From contig JAMNXP010000002.1 of NCBI GenBank assembly GCA_023653095.1, positions 16,910-80,909 of the forward strand: 64,000 nt of DNA, read 5' to 3'. How positions within the stretch are numbered: the stretch's first letter is position 1; each line of letters starts with the position of its first letter. The translations under genes were made by a program, and so were the position numbers. The notes beneath the pieces were generated by a model, which was not told the origin of the DNA, searched no databases, and saw only the letters and a list, made by a program, of their open reading frames with translations. Source of the DNA: Bacteroidia bacterium. Lineage in GTDB: Bacteria; Bacteroidota; Bacteroidia; NS11-12g; UBA955. This document shows, in pieces, positions 56,865-64,000 of this stretch.

Positions 56865-59132
56865 TTATTGGATGTTGATTTTTTGAGTTGAAGTGCCGTT
56901 GTTCGAAATTGCCTTGATTAGATAAACACCACTTTTTACATCTGCTGGAAGTTGCAAAACACGGTTTTTCTCACCATTCCCGAATTCAGTGTGTAATAAC
57001 TGACCTTGGAGATTCCACAATTGTATTTGATTGATGGGCTGATTGGAGAAAATGTTGATTTGGCTTGATGTTTCTGTAGGATTGGGATAAACACTTAAGT
57101 AGTTCTCTTTCAATTGTTTATGGTCTTGAGTCGCATCAATTTGTATAGAGAAGCGGTTTTCAAAGGTTTTTGCGTCTTTGATGTCGATATTGAATGCATA
57201 TTTATTCCCAGTGGTGATGGGAGTTTTAGTCTGATTTACAGCATCAATCAAAGTGAGTTTGTATTGACTTTCAGGAAAGGTGTTTGCTGGAATTTGGAAG
57301 GAGAATTGTCCAGATTCAGCAGATTCAATTCCCAATGGAATGATTTGACCCGGTTCAAATAAACCCACGTTGATGGCAAGTCTTTTAGCATCTGATGATA
57401 GGGTGAACAGATTTAGATCAAAATTGTCCATTTTTTCTGCATCAAATGCATCAAAATCAAGGGTTTGATTTGAGTCAAGAACCAATTCAGTTTGGTCATA
57501 GAGTTGATTGTCTTTGAAAATTTCGAGTTTGAGTCGGTTGTTTTGTGCCACTCCGGCTAAAACATCTTCTGGAGTGGAAGTTGATTTGTCAGTTTCTTTA
57601 AATACAATGCTACCACTAGAGCTCAGTGTAGTAAAGAATCCACTGAATGCAGGTAGTATATAGGAAGATCCAAAGGATTGAGTGATGTATCCACCATTGG
57701 TTCCCAAATTGGCGTCAAAAACGTAAAAGTTGTTACCAACATTGGTCCTTTGGGTTGAGGGTTGATTTCCAATTTCAATGGGAGATAAGTAGGGGTTCCC
57801 CACCGAAATGAAAGAAGAATTGGCACCTTTTGTAAATGTAGTTGTAACATCTCCGTAGTTAGGAGTAATAGAAGAAATGTCTAAAGTGACGGAACTTGGC
57901 GTATATGCAGAACCGTCCAATCCTTGGCCTTTTGATCCGCGAATGTATAATAGAATGCCTTGCTTTGAGGCCCAACTAGAAGTAGTTGCACTGGTGAACT
58001 CTTGCCAACCGGGGTTCAATCCATTGGTAGTATTATCAGCTTGAGCAGCGTCGAAATAGAAACAAGAAGCGTTGTTTGTATTGGTGGTAGTAAATCCATT
58101 TGTTGTTCCACCGTTTCCTGTGATATCAATGTTGTCAGTTAGTTGGCTTAATGGTAGTGCAGTATTAAAAGGATTCGAGATAAATCTAAAAACTCGTCTG
58201 CCACCTGGAACGAATTGTTGAGCAACGACTTTACCAGTACCTTGAGCTGTTAGATAGCCGTTGTTTGTACCAGCAATAATTTTACATGTTTTGAGTGAAT
58301 CAGAGAGAAGAGTCATTGTGGCATTGTTAATATATAATATTCCTTTATCTACCTGAATTTCGTCGGTTACTTGAACATTGGTTGAAATTTGGGCAGAATA
58401 AGATGAGTTTCCGGTTTTTCTGATGGCTTTAACCACATTTTCAGAAGCATTTGATGAGAATCTAAACGATCCAGCATCAGCTGTTAATGAGGCAAAGTTT
58501 ATTTCAGAATCTGGATGTCCAATGACGTGATAATATGGAGCGTTTATGTAACGGAATTTATTCAAAGTAAAATTATGGCCATTCAAATTTAAATAACACT
58601 GATTTGTAGAATTAGGATACATAAAAAAATCCTTTACGGTTACGTCCTGTACCAATACCAACGTGCATTTTCTTATAGACAAGGTTTTAGGCCTGGTAGT
58701 GCTCATGGGGTAGTAAAAATCAGAAAGACTAAATGAAGTGTATCCATAAATCCATAATTCACCGTCATTGGCATTGCTATAGGCTATCTTTCCACCGGTG
58801 CCTGCATTTATTGTGGCAGGGGATTCTATTGCAAGAGAAAGCACAGTTAGTGTTTTTCCATTTAAGTTGAGAGTCCCATTTTTGATGATGAGCTTTTGGA
58901 TTTGGATATTGCTATTTAGCGTGACAACGGAGTTATTATTAAATTCAAATTCATCCGAACTAGAAAATGAAGTGGGGTTGCTCCATGTGTCATAATCTTC
59001 CCAATTCGATAGATCGTCAAAATTGTTTGGATTGCCCTGTCCGGTCCAGTAATATCTGGTTGCGAATAAGGAATTATTGCTTGATAGAAAAAGACTCACA
59101 AGCATTAATTTAGTTAAGAGGTTGAATTTCAT
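56865..59132 (-). CDS. Secreted T9SS cargo protein, beta-rich
   Basis: 755 residues: signal peptide (MKFNLLTKLMLVSLFLSSNNSLFA), an N-terminal beta-solenoid beginning TRYYWTGQGNPNNFDDLSNWED (a start shared by many Bacteroidota surface proteins) with repeated GTLNLNGKTLTVLSL-type rungs, a region of Asn/Thr-rich strands near 350-500 and a type A sorting domain (YLSVYPNPTETSSQINI, GVYLIKAISNNGTSTQKINIQ). No enzymatic motif. It is first in the operon with the exosortase tag protein, which is unusual because cargo of two different outer-surface sorting systems are encoded together. Confidence 0.75.
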   Translation of the reverse strand: MKFNLLTKLMLVSLFLSSNNSLFATRYYWTGQGNPNNFDDLSNWEDYDTWSNPTSFSSSDEFEFNNNSVVTLNSNIQIQKLIIKNGTLNLNGKTLTVLSLAIESPATINAGTGGKIAYSNANDGELWIYGYTSFSLSDFYYPMSTTRPKTLSIRKCTLVLVQDVTVKDFFMYPNSTNQCYLNLNGHNFTLNKFRYINAPYYHVIGHPDSEINFASLTADAGSFRFSSNASENVVKAIRKTGNSSYSAQISTNVQVTDEIQVDKGILYINNATMTLLSDSLKTCKIIAGTNNGYLTAQGTGKVVAQQFVPGGRRVFRFISNPFNTALPLSQLTDNIDITGNGGTTNGFTTTNTNNASCFYFDAAQADNTTNGLNPGWQEFTSATTSSWASKQGILLYIRGSKGQGLDGSAYTPSSVTLDISSITPNYGDVTTTFTKGANSSFISVGNPYLSPIEIGNQPSTQRTNVGNNFYVFDANLGTNGGYITQSFGSSYILPAFSGFFTTLSSSGSIVFKETDKSTSTPEDVLAGVAQNNRLKLEIFKDNQLYDQTELVLDSNQTLDFDAFDAEKMDNFDLNLFTLSSDAKRLAINVGLFEPGQIIPLGIESAESGQFSFQIPANTFPESQYKLTLIDAVNQTKTPITTGNKYAFNIDIKDAKTFENRFSIQIDATQDHKQLKENYLSVYPNPTETSSQINIFSNQPINQIQLWNLQGQLLHTEFGNGEKNRVLQLPADVKSGVYLIKAISNNGTSTQKINIQ

Positions 59133-59136
59133 CAGT

Positions 59137-59144
59137 CAAGTATA
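59137..59144 (-). promoter_or_regulatory. -7-like box TATACTTG before the T9SS cargo gene
   Basis: One mismatch to TAnnTTTG, four bases from the ATG at 59132. Confidence 0.4.
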
Positions 59145-59285
59145 TCTTATTTTGTTTGTGAGTCAATGTTTCAAAGTGTATTATGTTATCTCAAGTTATG
59201 ATTTTAACCCTTTTTGACGAAACTTTTGTATGAATGTTATGGAAACATATTATGCTTTAAAAGACCAACTCTTGACAAAAATATC

Positions 59286-59306
59286 CCCCTCAAGGGGTTA
59301 AATTTG
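59286..59306 (+). promoter_or_regulatory. Palindrome and -7 box of the DUF3050 gene
   Basis: CCCC-CTCAA-GGGG (59286-59298) immediately precedes TAAATTTG (59299-59306), which ends eight bases before the ATG at 59315; TTG of TTGACA at 59272-59274 gives a -33 match. The palindrome sits between -33 and -7, suiting a repressor site. Confidence 0.45.
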
Positions 59307-59314
59307 CAGCATAA

Positions 59315-60073
59315 ATGAACGCGTTTATTTCAAAACTTCAAGGTGATATCCAGGCACAACGTGCCCAACTTCTTCAGCATCCTGTTTATCAAAGCATCAA
59401 TGACCTGAATGGGTTGATTGAGTTTTCGCAAAAACACGTTTTTGCCGTGTGGGATTTTATGAGTTTATTGAAGGCCTTGCAGCGTGATTTGACTTGCGTG
59501 GATCTTCCTTGGGTGCCGGTAGGAACGGCAGATACTCGCTATTTGATCAACGAAATTGTATTGGGTGAGGAATCAGATGTAGATGAAAATGGGGTGCGCA
59601 TTTCTCATTTTGAATTGTACATCAAAGCCATGAATCAAATGGGTGCTAACTTTCAGCCCATATTTGAATTGATTGATTCGTTGAAATCGGAACATATTTT
59701 TTCTGCCATAGACAAGGCCAATTTGCATCCTAAAATTAAATCATTCTTACACTTCACCTTTGATGTTGCCTTAAATGCACCCACCCACGTTAAGGCAGCT
59801 GTTTTTACTTTTGGGCGTGAAGATTTGATTCCAGATATGTTCGTAGAAATTCTACAACAGATTTATAAAGATCACCCAGAAAAGGTTTCAACTTTTAAAT
59901 ATTACATCGAAAGACACATCGAAGTTGACGGAGATCACCACTCTCACTTGGCTCTTGAAATGGTATCTCAACTTTGTGGTGATGACCAATCAAAGTGGGA
60001 AGAAGCTTCGCGTTATTCGGTTGAATCTTTGAAGCAGCGCTCGTTGCTTTGGGATGCGATTATTGATAGATGA
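59315..60073 (+). CDS. DUF3050 protein, heme-oxygenase-like fold
   Basis: 252 residues matching DUF3050: HPVYQSINDLNGLIEFSQKHVFAVWDFMSLLKALQRDL, VDENGVRISHFELYIKAM, KAAVFTFGREDLIPDMF and YIERHIEVDGDHHSHLALEMV. The His/Glu residues in these helices fit the diiron- or heme-binding bundle of the heme-oxygenase/TenA-like superfamily. The reaction is unknown. The end overlaps the convergent membrane-protein gene by 14 bp. A near-leaderless promoter is present. Confidence 0.85.
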   Translation: MNAFISKLQGDIQAQRAQLLQHPVYQSINDLNGLIEFSQKHVFAVWDFMSLLKALQRDLTCVDLPWVPVGTADTRYLINEIVLGEESDVDENGVRISHFELYIKAMNQMGANFQPIFELIDSLKSEHIFSAIDKANLHPKIKSFLHFTFDVALNAPTHVKAAVFTFGREDLIPDMFVEILQQIYKDHPEKVSTFKYYIERHIEVDGDHHSHLALEMVSQLCGDDQSKWEEASRYSVESLKQRSLLWDAIIDR

Positions 60074-60974
60074 TTTTTTCATTTTTTTCGTACATGTGAT
60101 ACAACTTTAGTATCGCAATTCCGAATAAAACGGAGCTCAAAATCATTACATTGTTCAAGATGCCTTCAACGCTGAAGGATATTTTTATCAGAATGGTTGA
60201 AATGACAAAGCCTGAATTTCTTATGATCACGTGAAACTTATCTGTGTAGAAGAAAGAGGTAATCAAGAGCAAGACATCAACAATAATTAGAACGGTGAAA
60301 AATTCATCGAAAAAGACGTTGTTGACATTGGCTAAAAGTTTTAAACTGCTGGTGTGCTGATTCATTTCCATTGCCCAAGTTAAGAAAGAATTTATCGCTA
60401 AAAAGAATAATACAGGTACCAACATAATCGCAATATATTTCTTCAAACGCAGAAAATTGAGCGTGTTTGTATCGGTTATACTTGGGTGATCATTGGAAGT
60501 AGAGGTTCGTTTTTCGGTTGTGTTGTAATAAACATAAATCATTGCAAAAAGTAGCAGAGAGGTGAAAGTATCAAAGGTGAATTGTAGATCATTGGCATTT
60601 TGGAACCAGTTAGGAACCAATTCTAGGTTGCCAATATCCTTAAAAATTCTCCTAATGACAATAAGCGTAATGATTTCATATTGTTTTCCAATATAGGATG
60701 AAGTTGACTGCGGAAGATAAAAAATGAGCAAATAAACTTCATAAATCAAAATGAACGAAAAGGGAGTATAAATAGCCGAAACAGGATTGTTTAGAAATTT
60801 TAAATCGGTGTTTATTAAACCTTGATGACTAAGAAAAATCAATACTAAGTGAATCAAATAACTTATGATGGCCACCCTTAAAATGATTTTCTCACCTTGA
60901 TGCTTGGATTGGTTGGAAAGCAAATAATCAAAAGCCCATGTTTTCCAAGAACTTTTATTAAGTTTGATATTCAT
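60060..60974 (-). CDS. Polytopic membrane protein of unknown function
   Basis: 304 residues with about six to seven hydrophobic segments (IILRVAIISYLIHLVLIFL, IYTPFSFILIYEVYLLIFYLP, FTSLLLFAMIYVYY, YIAIMLVPVLFFLAINSFLTW, FFTVLIIVDVLLLITSFFY, ILIKISFSVEGILNNVMILSSVLFGIAILKLY). No motif of a known transporter, channel or enzyme is recognised. It is a single gene, convergent with the DUF3050 gene (14-bp overlap) and 70 bp upstream-separated from the barrel gene that precedes it on the same strand. Confidence 0.5.
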   Translation of the reverse strand: MNIKLNKSSWKTWAFDYLLSNQSKHQGEKIILRVAIISYLIHLVLIFLSHQGLINTDLKFLNNPVSAIYTPFSFILIYEVYLLIFYLPQSTSSYIGKQYEIITLIVIRRIFKDIGNLELVPNWFQNANDLQFTFDTFTSLLLFAMIYVYYNTTEKRTSTSNDHPSITDTNTLNFLRLKKYIAIMLVPVLFFLAINSFLTWAMEMNQHTSSLKLLANVNNVFFDEFFTVLIIVDVLLLITSFFYTDKFHVIIRNSGFVISTILIKISFSVEGILNNVMILSSVLFGIAILKLYHMYEKNEKIIYQ

Positions 60975-61044
60975 TGAATTGATATTCAGTTAATTATGGA
61001 AAGATACTACTTTTTTCCAATAAACAACAGAATTCAAATAATCA

Positions 61045-61767
61045 TTATTGATAAATAATCTTGGTGCGTTCGTCGCCCTTGTTAATGTGAATCACATTTT
61101 CCTTTTCAGCAGCGGGTTCTAAATTCAATTCCCATTTTACCCCAACCATAATAGGGTGTGATATGGTGTATATGTTTTTTCCTGGATCTTGCCAATTGTC
61201 AGCAAAATAGTAACCCATTCTTTCGTATTTTGGTAACGATAAAAACTGTTGATAGGATGCCTCAAGCAGAAGATTAGGCATCAGATTATATTTCAATTGG
61301 ATACTAAAAAAACTGCTCGTTGAGTATGTTTCATGATATGAATACCCCCACTGTGTGGTCCCATAATGCTTGCCATTTCTTTCATTGATGTTGCTGGCTT
61401 CAGATAACCATCCATGTCCATAGTTCCAGATTCCCGCACCTAGCGATAATTTCAAGTCTTTGGCAAGTTTTATATTCCCAGATACTCGTAAGAGGGCTTC
61501 TTTTATGTTGAAGTTGAGGTCAGCGGTGAACGCTTTCTTGGTGAAACTCGCCCCAATCATCATTCCATTCAAGTCCATCCAACTGTCTTCCGCCCTGAGA
61601 GTATTATTATCATCGGCCCTAAATTTCATCGTGTGAACATTATTCACTAAGCTCACTCCCAATCCGATTTTTGTTTCGGGGGATGTTTGGCCGTGAAGAT
61701 ATCCCAAAGAACTCATCAGCACCACAGTGAGAAAATGAACAATGTTAGTTTTTAACTTTAACCACAT
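61045..61767 (-). CDS. Predicted outer-membrane beta-barrel protein
   Basis: 240 residues with a signal peptide (ending YLHGQ) and alternating beta strands (TKIGLGVSLVNNVHTMKFRAD, DLKLSLGAGIWNYGHGWL, SFFSIQLKYNLMPNLLLEASYQQFL) closing with HPIMVGVKWELNLEP and a charged C-terminal extension ending IIYQ, so the usual terminal aromatic is not at the very end. No family recognised. It overlaps the small lipoprotein gene upstream by 23 bp; the two are probably a lipoprotein/barrel pair in the outer membrane. Confidence 0.5.
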   Translation of the reverse strand: MWLKLKTNIVHFLTVVLMSSLGYLHGQTSPETKIGLGVSLVNNVHTMKFRADDNNTLRAEDSWMDLNGMMIGASFTKKAFTADLNFNIKEALLRVSGNIKLAKDLKLSLGAGIWNYGHGWLSEASNINERNGKHYGTTQWGYSYHETYSTSSFFSIQLKYNLMPNLLLEASYQQFLSLPKYERMGYYFADNWQDPGKNIYTISHPIMVGVKWELNLEPAAEKENVIHINKGDERTKIIYQ

Positions 61768-62056
61768 CGTAAATCAGATAATAAGTAGTTTTACCTTTGT
61801 ATTTCTTTTGTTGCTCTCGAATATTGGTGATAGTCACGTTTCCAAATTTCTCTTTGGCTTCTAGCAACACATCAGCAATAACTATTGGAGAACCCACCTG
61901 TCTAGCGGTACGGGTTTCGATGTATTCCAATTGCAAGGTATCGTAAGCATGTCTGTTCTGAGCCTTGTCATCAATGGGTTTTAAATCGGAAACCAATGCT
62001 CTGCATGAGCTTGCCCCTATCATTAGTGCCAAGGATGCTACATAAAGAAATTTCAT
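61745..62056 (-). CDS. Small lipoprotein
   Basis: 103 residues; MKFLYVASLALMIGASSC gives a good lipobox (ASSC). The mature part ends in a two-strand TNIREQQKKYKGKTTYYLIYDVVKVK segment like that of many short envelope lipoproteins; function unknown. It is the first gene of a pair with the barrel protein. A TAATTTCG box lies four bases from its start and the Crp/Fnr-type palindrome lies 32 bases upstream. Confidence 0.55.
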   Translation of the reverse strand: MKFLYVASLALMIGASSCRALVSDLKPIDDKAQNRHAYDTLQLEYIETRTARQVGSPIVIADVLLEAKEKFGNVTITNIREQQKKYKGKTTYYLIYDVVKVKN

Positions 62057-62060
62057 TTAG

Positions 62061-62068
62061 CGAAATTA
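62061..62068 (-). promoter_or_regulatory. -7-like box TAATTTCG before lipoprotein gene
   Basis: One mismatch to TAnnTTTG, four bases from the ATG at 62056. Confidence 0.35.
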
Positions 62069-62087
62069 AGGGATTCTCTTTTTGCTA

Positions 62088-62103
62088 TGTGACAAATATC
62101 ACA
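62088..62103. promoter_or_regulatory. Perfect Crp/Fnr-type site TGTGA-N6-TCACA
   Basis: TGTGACAAATATCACA is an exact match to the E. coli CRP consensus arms with the usual six-base spacer. It lies 64 bp before the ATG of the sulfide:quinone-oxidoreductase-like gene and 32 bp before the lipoprotein start, so it could serve either. In Bacteroidota such sites are read by Crp/Fnr-family regulators; none is encoded here. Confidence 0.6.
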
Positions 62104-62166
62104 ATTTTCATGAAGTTGATTCACTAATATGCGCGAAATAATTAAACATCTACCAATCAAAAAGTT

Positions 62167-63363
62167 ATGAAAAATCAGTATCAAATTATTATTGTTGGAG
62201 GGGGTAATGCGGGGCTTTCAGTAGCTTCAAAGTTGCTCATGAAAGACAAAAACTTAGAAATTGCAGTCATAGACCCTGCAACAAAACATTATTATCAACC
62301 GGCATGGACTCTTGTAGGAAGTGGAGTATTTAACATTAAAAACACCGAAAGAAATCAAAAAGATGTAATTCCCAAAGGGGTTCAATGGATTCAAAAAGGG
62401 GTTTCTGAATTTCATCCCAGTGAAAATTCAGTTACACTGTCAGATGGTTCTAAAATAGGCTATCAATATTTAGTGGTTGCTGCGGGTATTCAGTTAAATT
62501 GGGGTGAAGTAAAAGGACTTAAAGAGAATTTGGGTAAGAACGGAGTCTGCTCCAATTATAGTTTTGATCATGCAAATTACACTTTTGAATGTATTAAAAA
62601 TCTAAAGTCAGGTAAAGCTATTTTTCACAACCCACATACGCCAGTTAAATGCGGGGGCGCACCACATAAGATTATGTATATGGCTGGGGATTATTTTAGA
62701 AAAAATGGGACTCTAAATAATATCAATATCGAATATTGGAGTGGGGCAGGAAAACTGTTCGCAGTTCCGAAATACGAAAAGACATTATTAAAAGTGGTAG
62801 ATCGTATTCATGCTAAACTTAATTTTATGGTTAAGTTGACAGAAATTGATGGTGAAAATAAAATAGCAAAGTTTGTGGGGTTTGGCGAGAATAATAAAGA
62901 TCAAGAATTCACCGTGCCATTTGATATGATTCATGTAACACCACCTCAAAGTGCACCAGATTTTATCAAGAACAGTCCGTTGTCAAACGCTGCAGGCTGG
63001 GTGGATGTAGATAAGCATACTTTACAACATTCAAAGTTTGAAAATATATTTTCATTAGGTGACTCATCCGGATTACCAACATCTAAAACTGGAGCTGCTA
63101 TCAGAAAACAAGCACCCGTATTGGTGGAAAATTTATATTCTTTGATACAGAATGAGAAAATGACTTCCACATACAACGGATATACTTCATGTCCTTTAGT
63201 AACGGGTTATGGTAAACTTGTTTTAGCTGAATTTGACTACGATGGTAACCCTCAAGAAACCTTTCCTATGGATCAAAGCAAAGAACGTTGGAGTATGTAT
63301 ATACTAAAAAGATATGTTTTGCCTTGGTTGTATTGGAGTAAGATATTGACGGGTAAGGCTTAA
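62167..63363 (+). CDS. Sulfide:quinone oxidoreductase-like flavoprotein
   Basis: 398 residues of the FAD/NAD(P)-dependent pyridine nucleotide-disulfide superfamily. FAD loop IVGGGNAGLS at 9-18, then HYYQPAWTLVGSG typical of SQR, Cys162 in PVKCGGAPHKIMYMAGDYF and Cys near 342 in YTSCPLVTGYGKLVLAEFDY, the two Cys of the type II SQR active site; FSLGDSSGLPTSKTGAAIRKQ is the second FAD contact. It should oxidise sulfide to polysulfide with electrons passed to a quinone at the membrane. Likely controlled by the Crp/Fnr site upstream. A repeat array follows its stop. Confidence 0.88.
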   Translation: MKNQYQIIIVGGGNAGLSVASKLLMKDKNLEIAVIDPATKHYYQPAWTLVGSGVFNIKNTERNQKDVIPKGVQWIQKGVSEFHPSENSVTLSDGSKIGYQYLVVAAGIQLNWGEVKGLKENLGKNGVCSNYSFDHANYTFECIKNLKSGKAIFHNPHTPVKCGGAPHKIMYMAGDYFRKNGTLNNINIEYWSGAGKLFAVPKYEKTLLKVVDRIHAKLNFMVKLTEIDGENKIAKFVGFGENNKDQEFTVPFDMIHVTPPQSAPDFIKNSPLSNAAGWVDVDKHTLQHSKFENIFSLGDSSGLPTSKTGAAIRKQAPVLVENLYSLIQNEKMTSTYNGYTSCPLVTGYGKLVLAEFDYDGNPQETFPMDQSKERWSMYILKRYVLPWLYWSKILTGKA

Positions 63364-63373
63364 TTTAACTGTT

Positions 63374-63457
63374 GGTCGATATTGGTCGGTGATCAGTGAT
63401 CAGTGATCGGTGGTCGGTTGTCTCTAGGAAATTGACAACTGATCACCGAAAACCGGT
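63374..63457 (+). repeat. Heptanucleotide repeat array, locus 7
   Basis: A short, degenerate array: CGGTGAT/CAGTGAT units at 63386-63416 on the plus strand and GATCACC/GAAAACC at about 63441-63457, in inverse orientation around a hairpin. It separates two convergent genes. Confidence 0.75.
63411..63445. terminator. Hairpin between convergent genes
   Basis: TGGTCGGTTGTC pairs with GACAACTGATCA (12 bp with two G-T pairs; the core GTTGTC/GACAAC is perfect) around an 11-base loop. There is no long T tract, so termination strength is uncertain. Confidence 0.4.
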
Positions 63458-63461
63458 TATT

Positions 63462-64000
63462 TTAAATTGACTTTTTTGCCAAGTAAAAATCCATCATTTC
63501 GTAGTCTGACTTTTCGCGTTCAAGCATGTCAGCTACAGTTCTTGGTGGAGGAACAATCACTTGGTCTCCAATTTGCCAATTTAGTGGCATCGCAACGCTA
63601 TGCTTATCTGATGTTTGAAGAGCTACCAATGCACGTTTGATTTCTTCCATGTTACGTCCAACGTTTAAAGGATAGTACATGATTAAACGGATTTTCTTGC
63701 TTGGGTCAATGAAGAATACCGCGCGAACCGCCGCTGTTTCGCTTTCGCCTGGCTGAAGCATTCCGTATAATTTTGAAACGCTCATGTCAATGTCAGCAAT
63801 GATAGGAAACTCAAACAAGATTCCGCTGTTCTTGTATACATTGTTCACCCATGCAACGTGTGCATGTATAGAATCGATGCTAAGTCCCACCAATTTGGTG
63901 TTATGCTCATTGAAGAAAGGGGTTTCAACCGCAAAACCAGACATTTCTGTAGTACAAACAGGAGTAAAATCAGCAGGATGAGAAAATAGGATGGTCCAAC
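63462..64000 (-). CDS. 1-Cys peroxiredoxin (Prx6 type), 5' part outside window
   Basis: The frame is open to the window edge: upstream of the first internal ATG (63944) it reads WTILFSHPADFTPVCTTEMSG, so the protein is truncated at its N terminus by the window and the peroxidatic Cys is present in PVCTTE. The region RAVFFIDPSKKIRLIMYYPLNVGRNMEEI and the C-terminal PLNWQIGDQVIVPPPRTV are typical of Prx6-like peroxiredoxins, which reduce H2O2 and organic peroxides. Its end borders heptamer locus 7. Confidence 0.92.
   Translation of the reverse strand, partial: WTILFSHPADFTPVCTTEMSGFAVETPFFNEHNTKLVGLSIDSIHAHVAWVNNVYKNSGILFEFPIIADIDMSVSKLYGMLQPGESETAAVRAVFFIDPSKKIRLIMYYPLNVGRNMEEIKRALVALQTSDKHSVAMPLNWQIGDQVIVPPPRTVADMLEREKSDYEMMDFYLAKKSI

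Noticed and set aside
60060..61767. Shared C-terminal IIYQ of the membrane protein and the barrel protein as a common signal
   Set aside because: The two proteins are otherwise unrelated and four residues are too few; coincidence is likely.

Overview
The window is chromosomal DNA from a member of the phylum Bacteroidota, most likely a Flavobacteriales-type bacterium. The evidence is a gliding/T9SS gene (gldD tail) at the left edge, four proteins with type IX secretion C-terminal sorting domains, TAnnTTTG promoter boxes, very few Shine-Dalgarno sequences, a TonB-receptor nutrient module and a Bacteroidota-type exosortase with its own sorting-tag protein. There are no rRNAs, transposases, integrases or CRISPR arrays. 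One tRNA with anticodon CAT is present. No species can be named from the sequence.

Layout. 1-16.1 kb is mostly housekeeping: gldD end, a PorE-like TPR/propeller/OmpA protein, a LOG-family protein, pdxJ, a helix-hairpin-helix/beta-barrel/MerR/M23 run, a hexapeptide-repeat protein, hutI, a bacilliredoxin, an inositol monophosphatase family enzyme, LysE and bile-acid-symporter-like transporters, nadD, gmk and a PNGase F-like secreted protein. 16.2-23.1 kb is a three-gene surface/uptake operon (T9SS cargo, TonB-dependent receptor, beta-helix lipoprotein). 23.3-29.3 kb holds small secreted or envelope genes separated by heptanucleotide repeat arrays. 29.9-40.3 kb is an exopolysaccharide/O-antigen locus (initiating sugar transferase, Wza-like SLBB exporter, Wzz-like protein, flippase, polymerase and four glycosyltransferases), strongly AT-rich in the middle and unusual in having five TTG-start genes. 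40.3-44.4 kb is an accessory stretch with three toxin-antitoxin modules around a VanW-glycosyltransferase fusion.

44.4-54.5 kb is the most unusual part. A tight four-gene operon encodes a UbiA-like membrane prenyltransferase, a rifampin-phosphotransferase-like ATP-grasp/phosphohistidine protein, a BtaA-like (DUF3419) domain joined to an acetyltransferase, and an adenylate-forming ligase. Divergent to it lies an HMG-CoA reductase with all catalytic residues fused to an APH-type kinase. I infer an undescribed lipid or isoprenoid-derived biosynthetic pathway; the product is unknown. 54.6-59.1 kb has an M48 lipoprotein protease and an exosortase module with one dedicated C-terminal-tagged protein beside a T9SS cargo. 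59.3-64 kb has a DUF3050 protein, membrane/barrel proteins, a sulfide:quinone-oxidoreductase-like enzyme behind a perfect Crp/Fnr-type site, and a 1-Cys peroxiredoxin running off the right edge.

Two patterns run through the whole window. First, seven loci carry mosaic arrays of 7-bp repeats (CGGTGAT, GGTCAGC, CTCAACT, TTTAGGG and relatives), mostly between gene 3' ends, but one lies in frame inside a protein linker. Second, a TAnnTTTG -7 box sits exactly 4-5 nt before the ATG of many first-in-operon genes, which predicts leaderless mRNAs.
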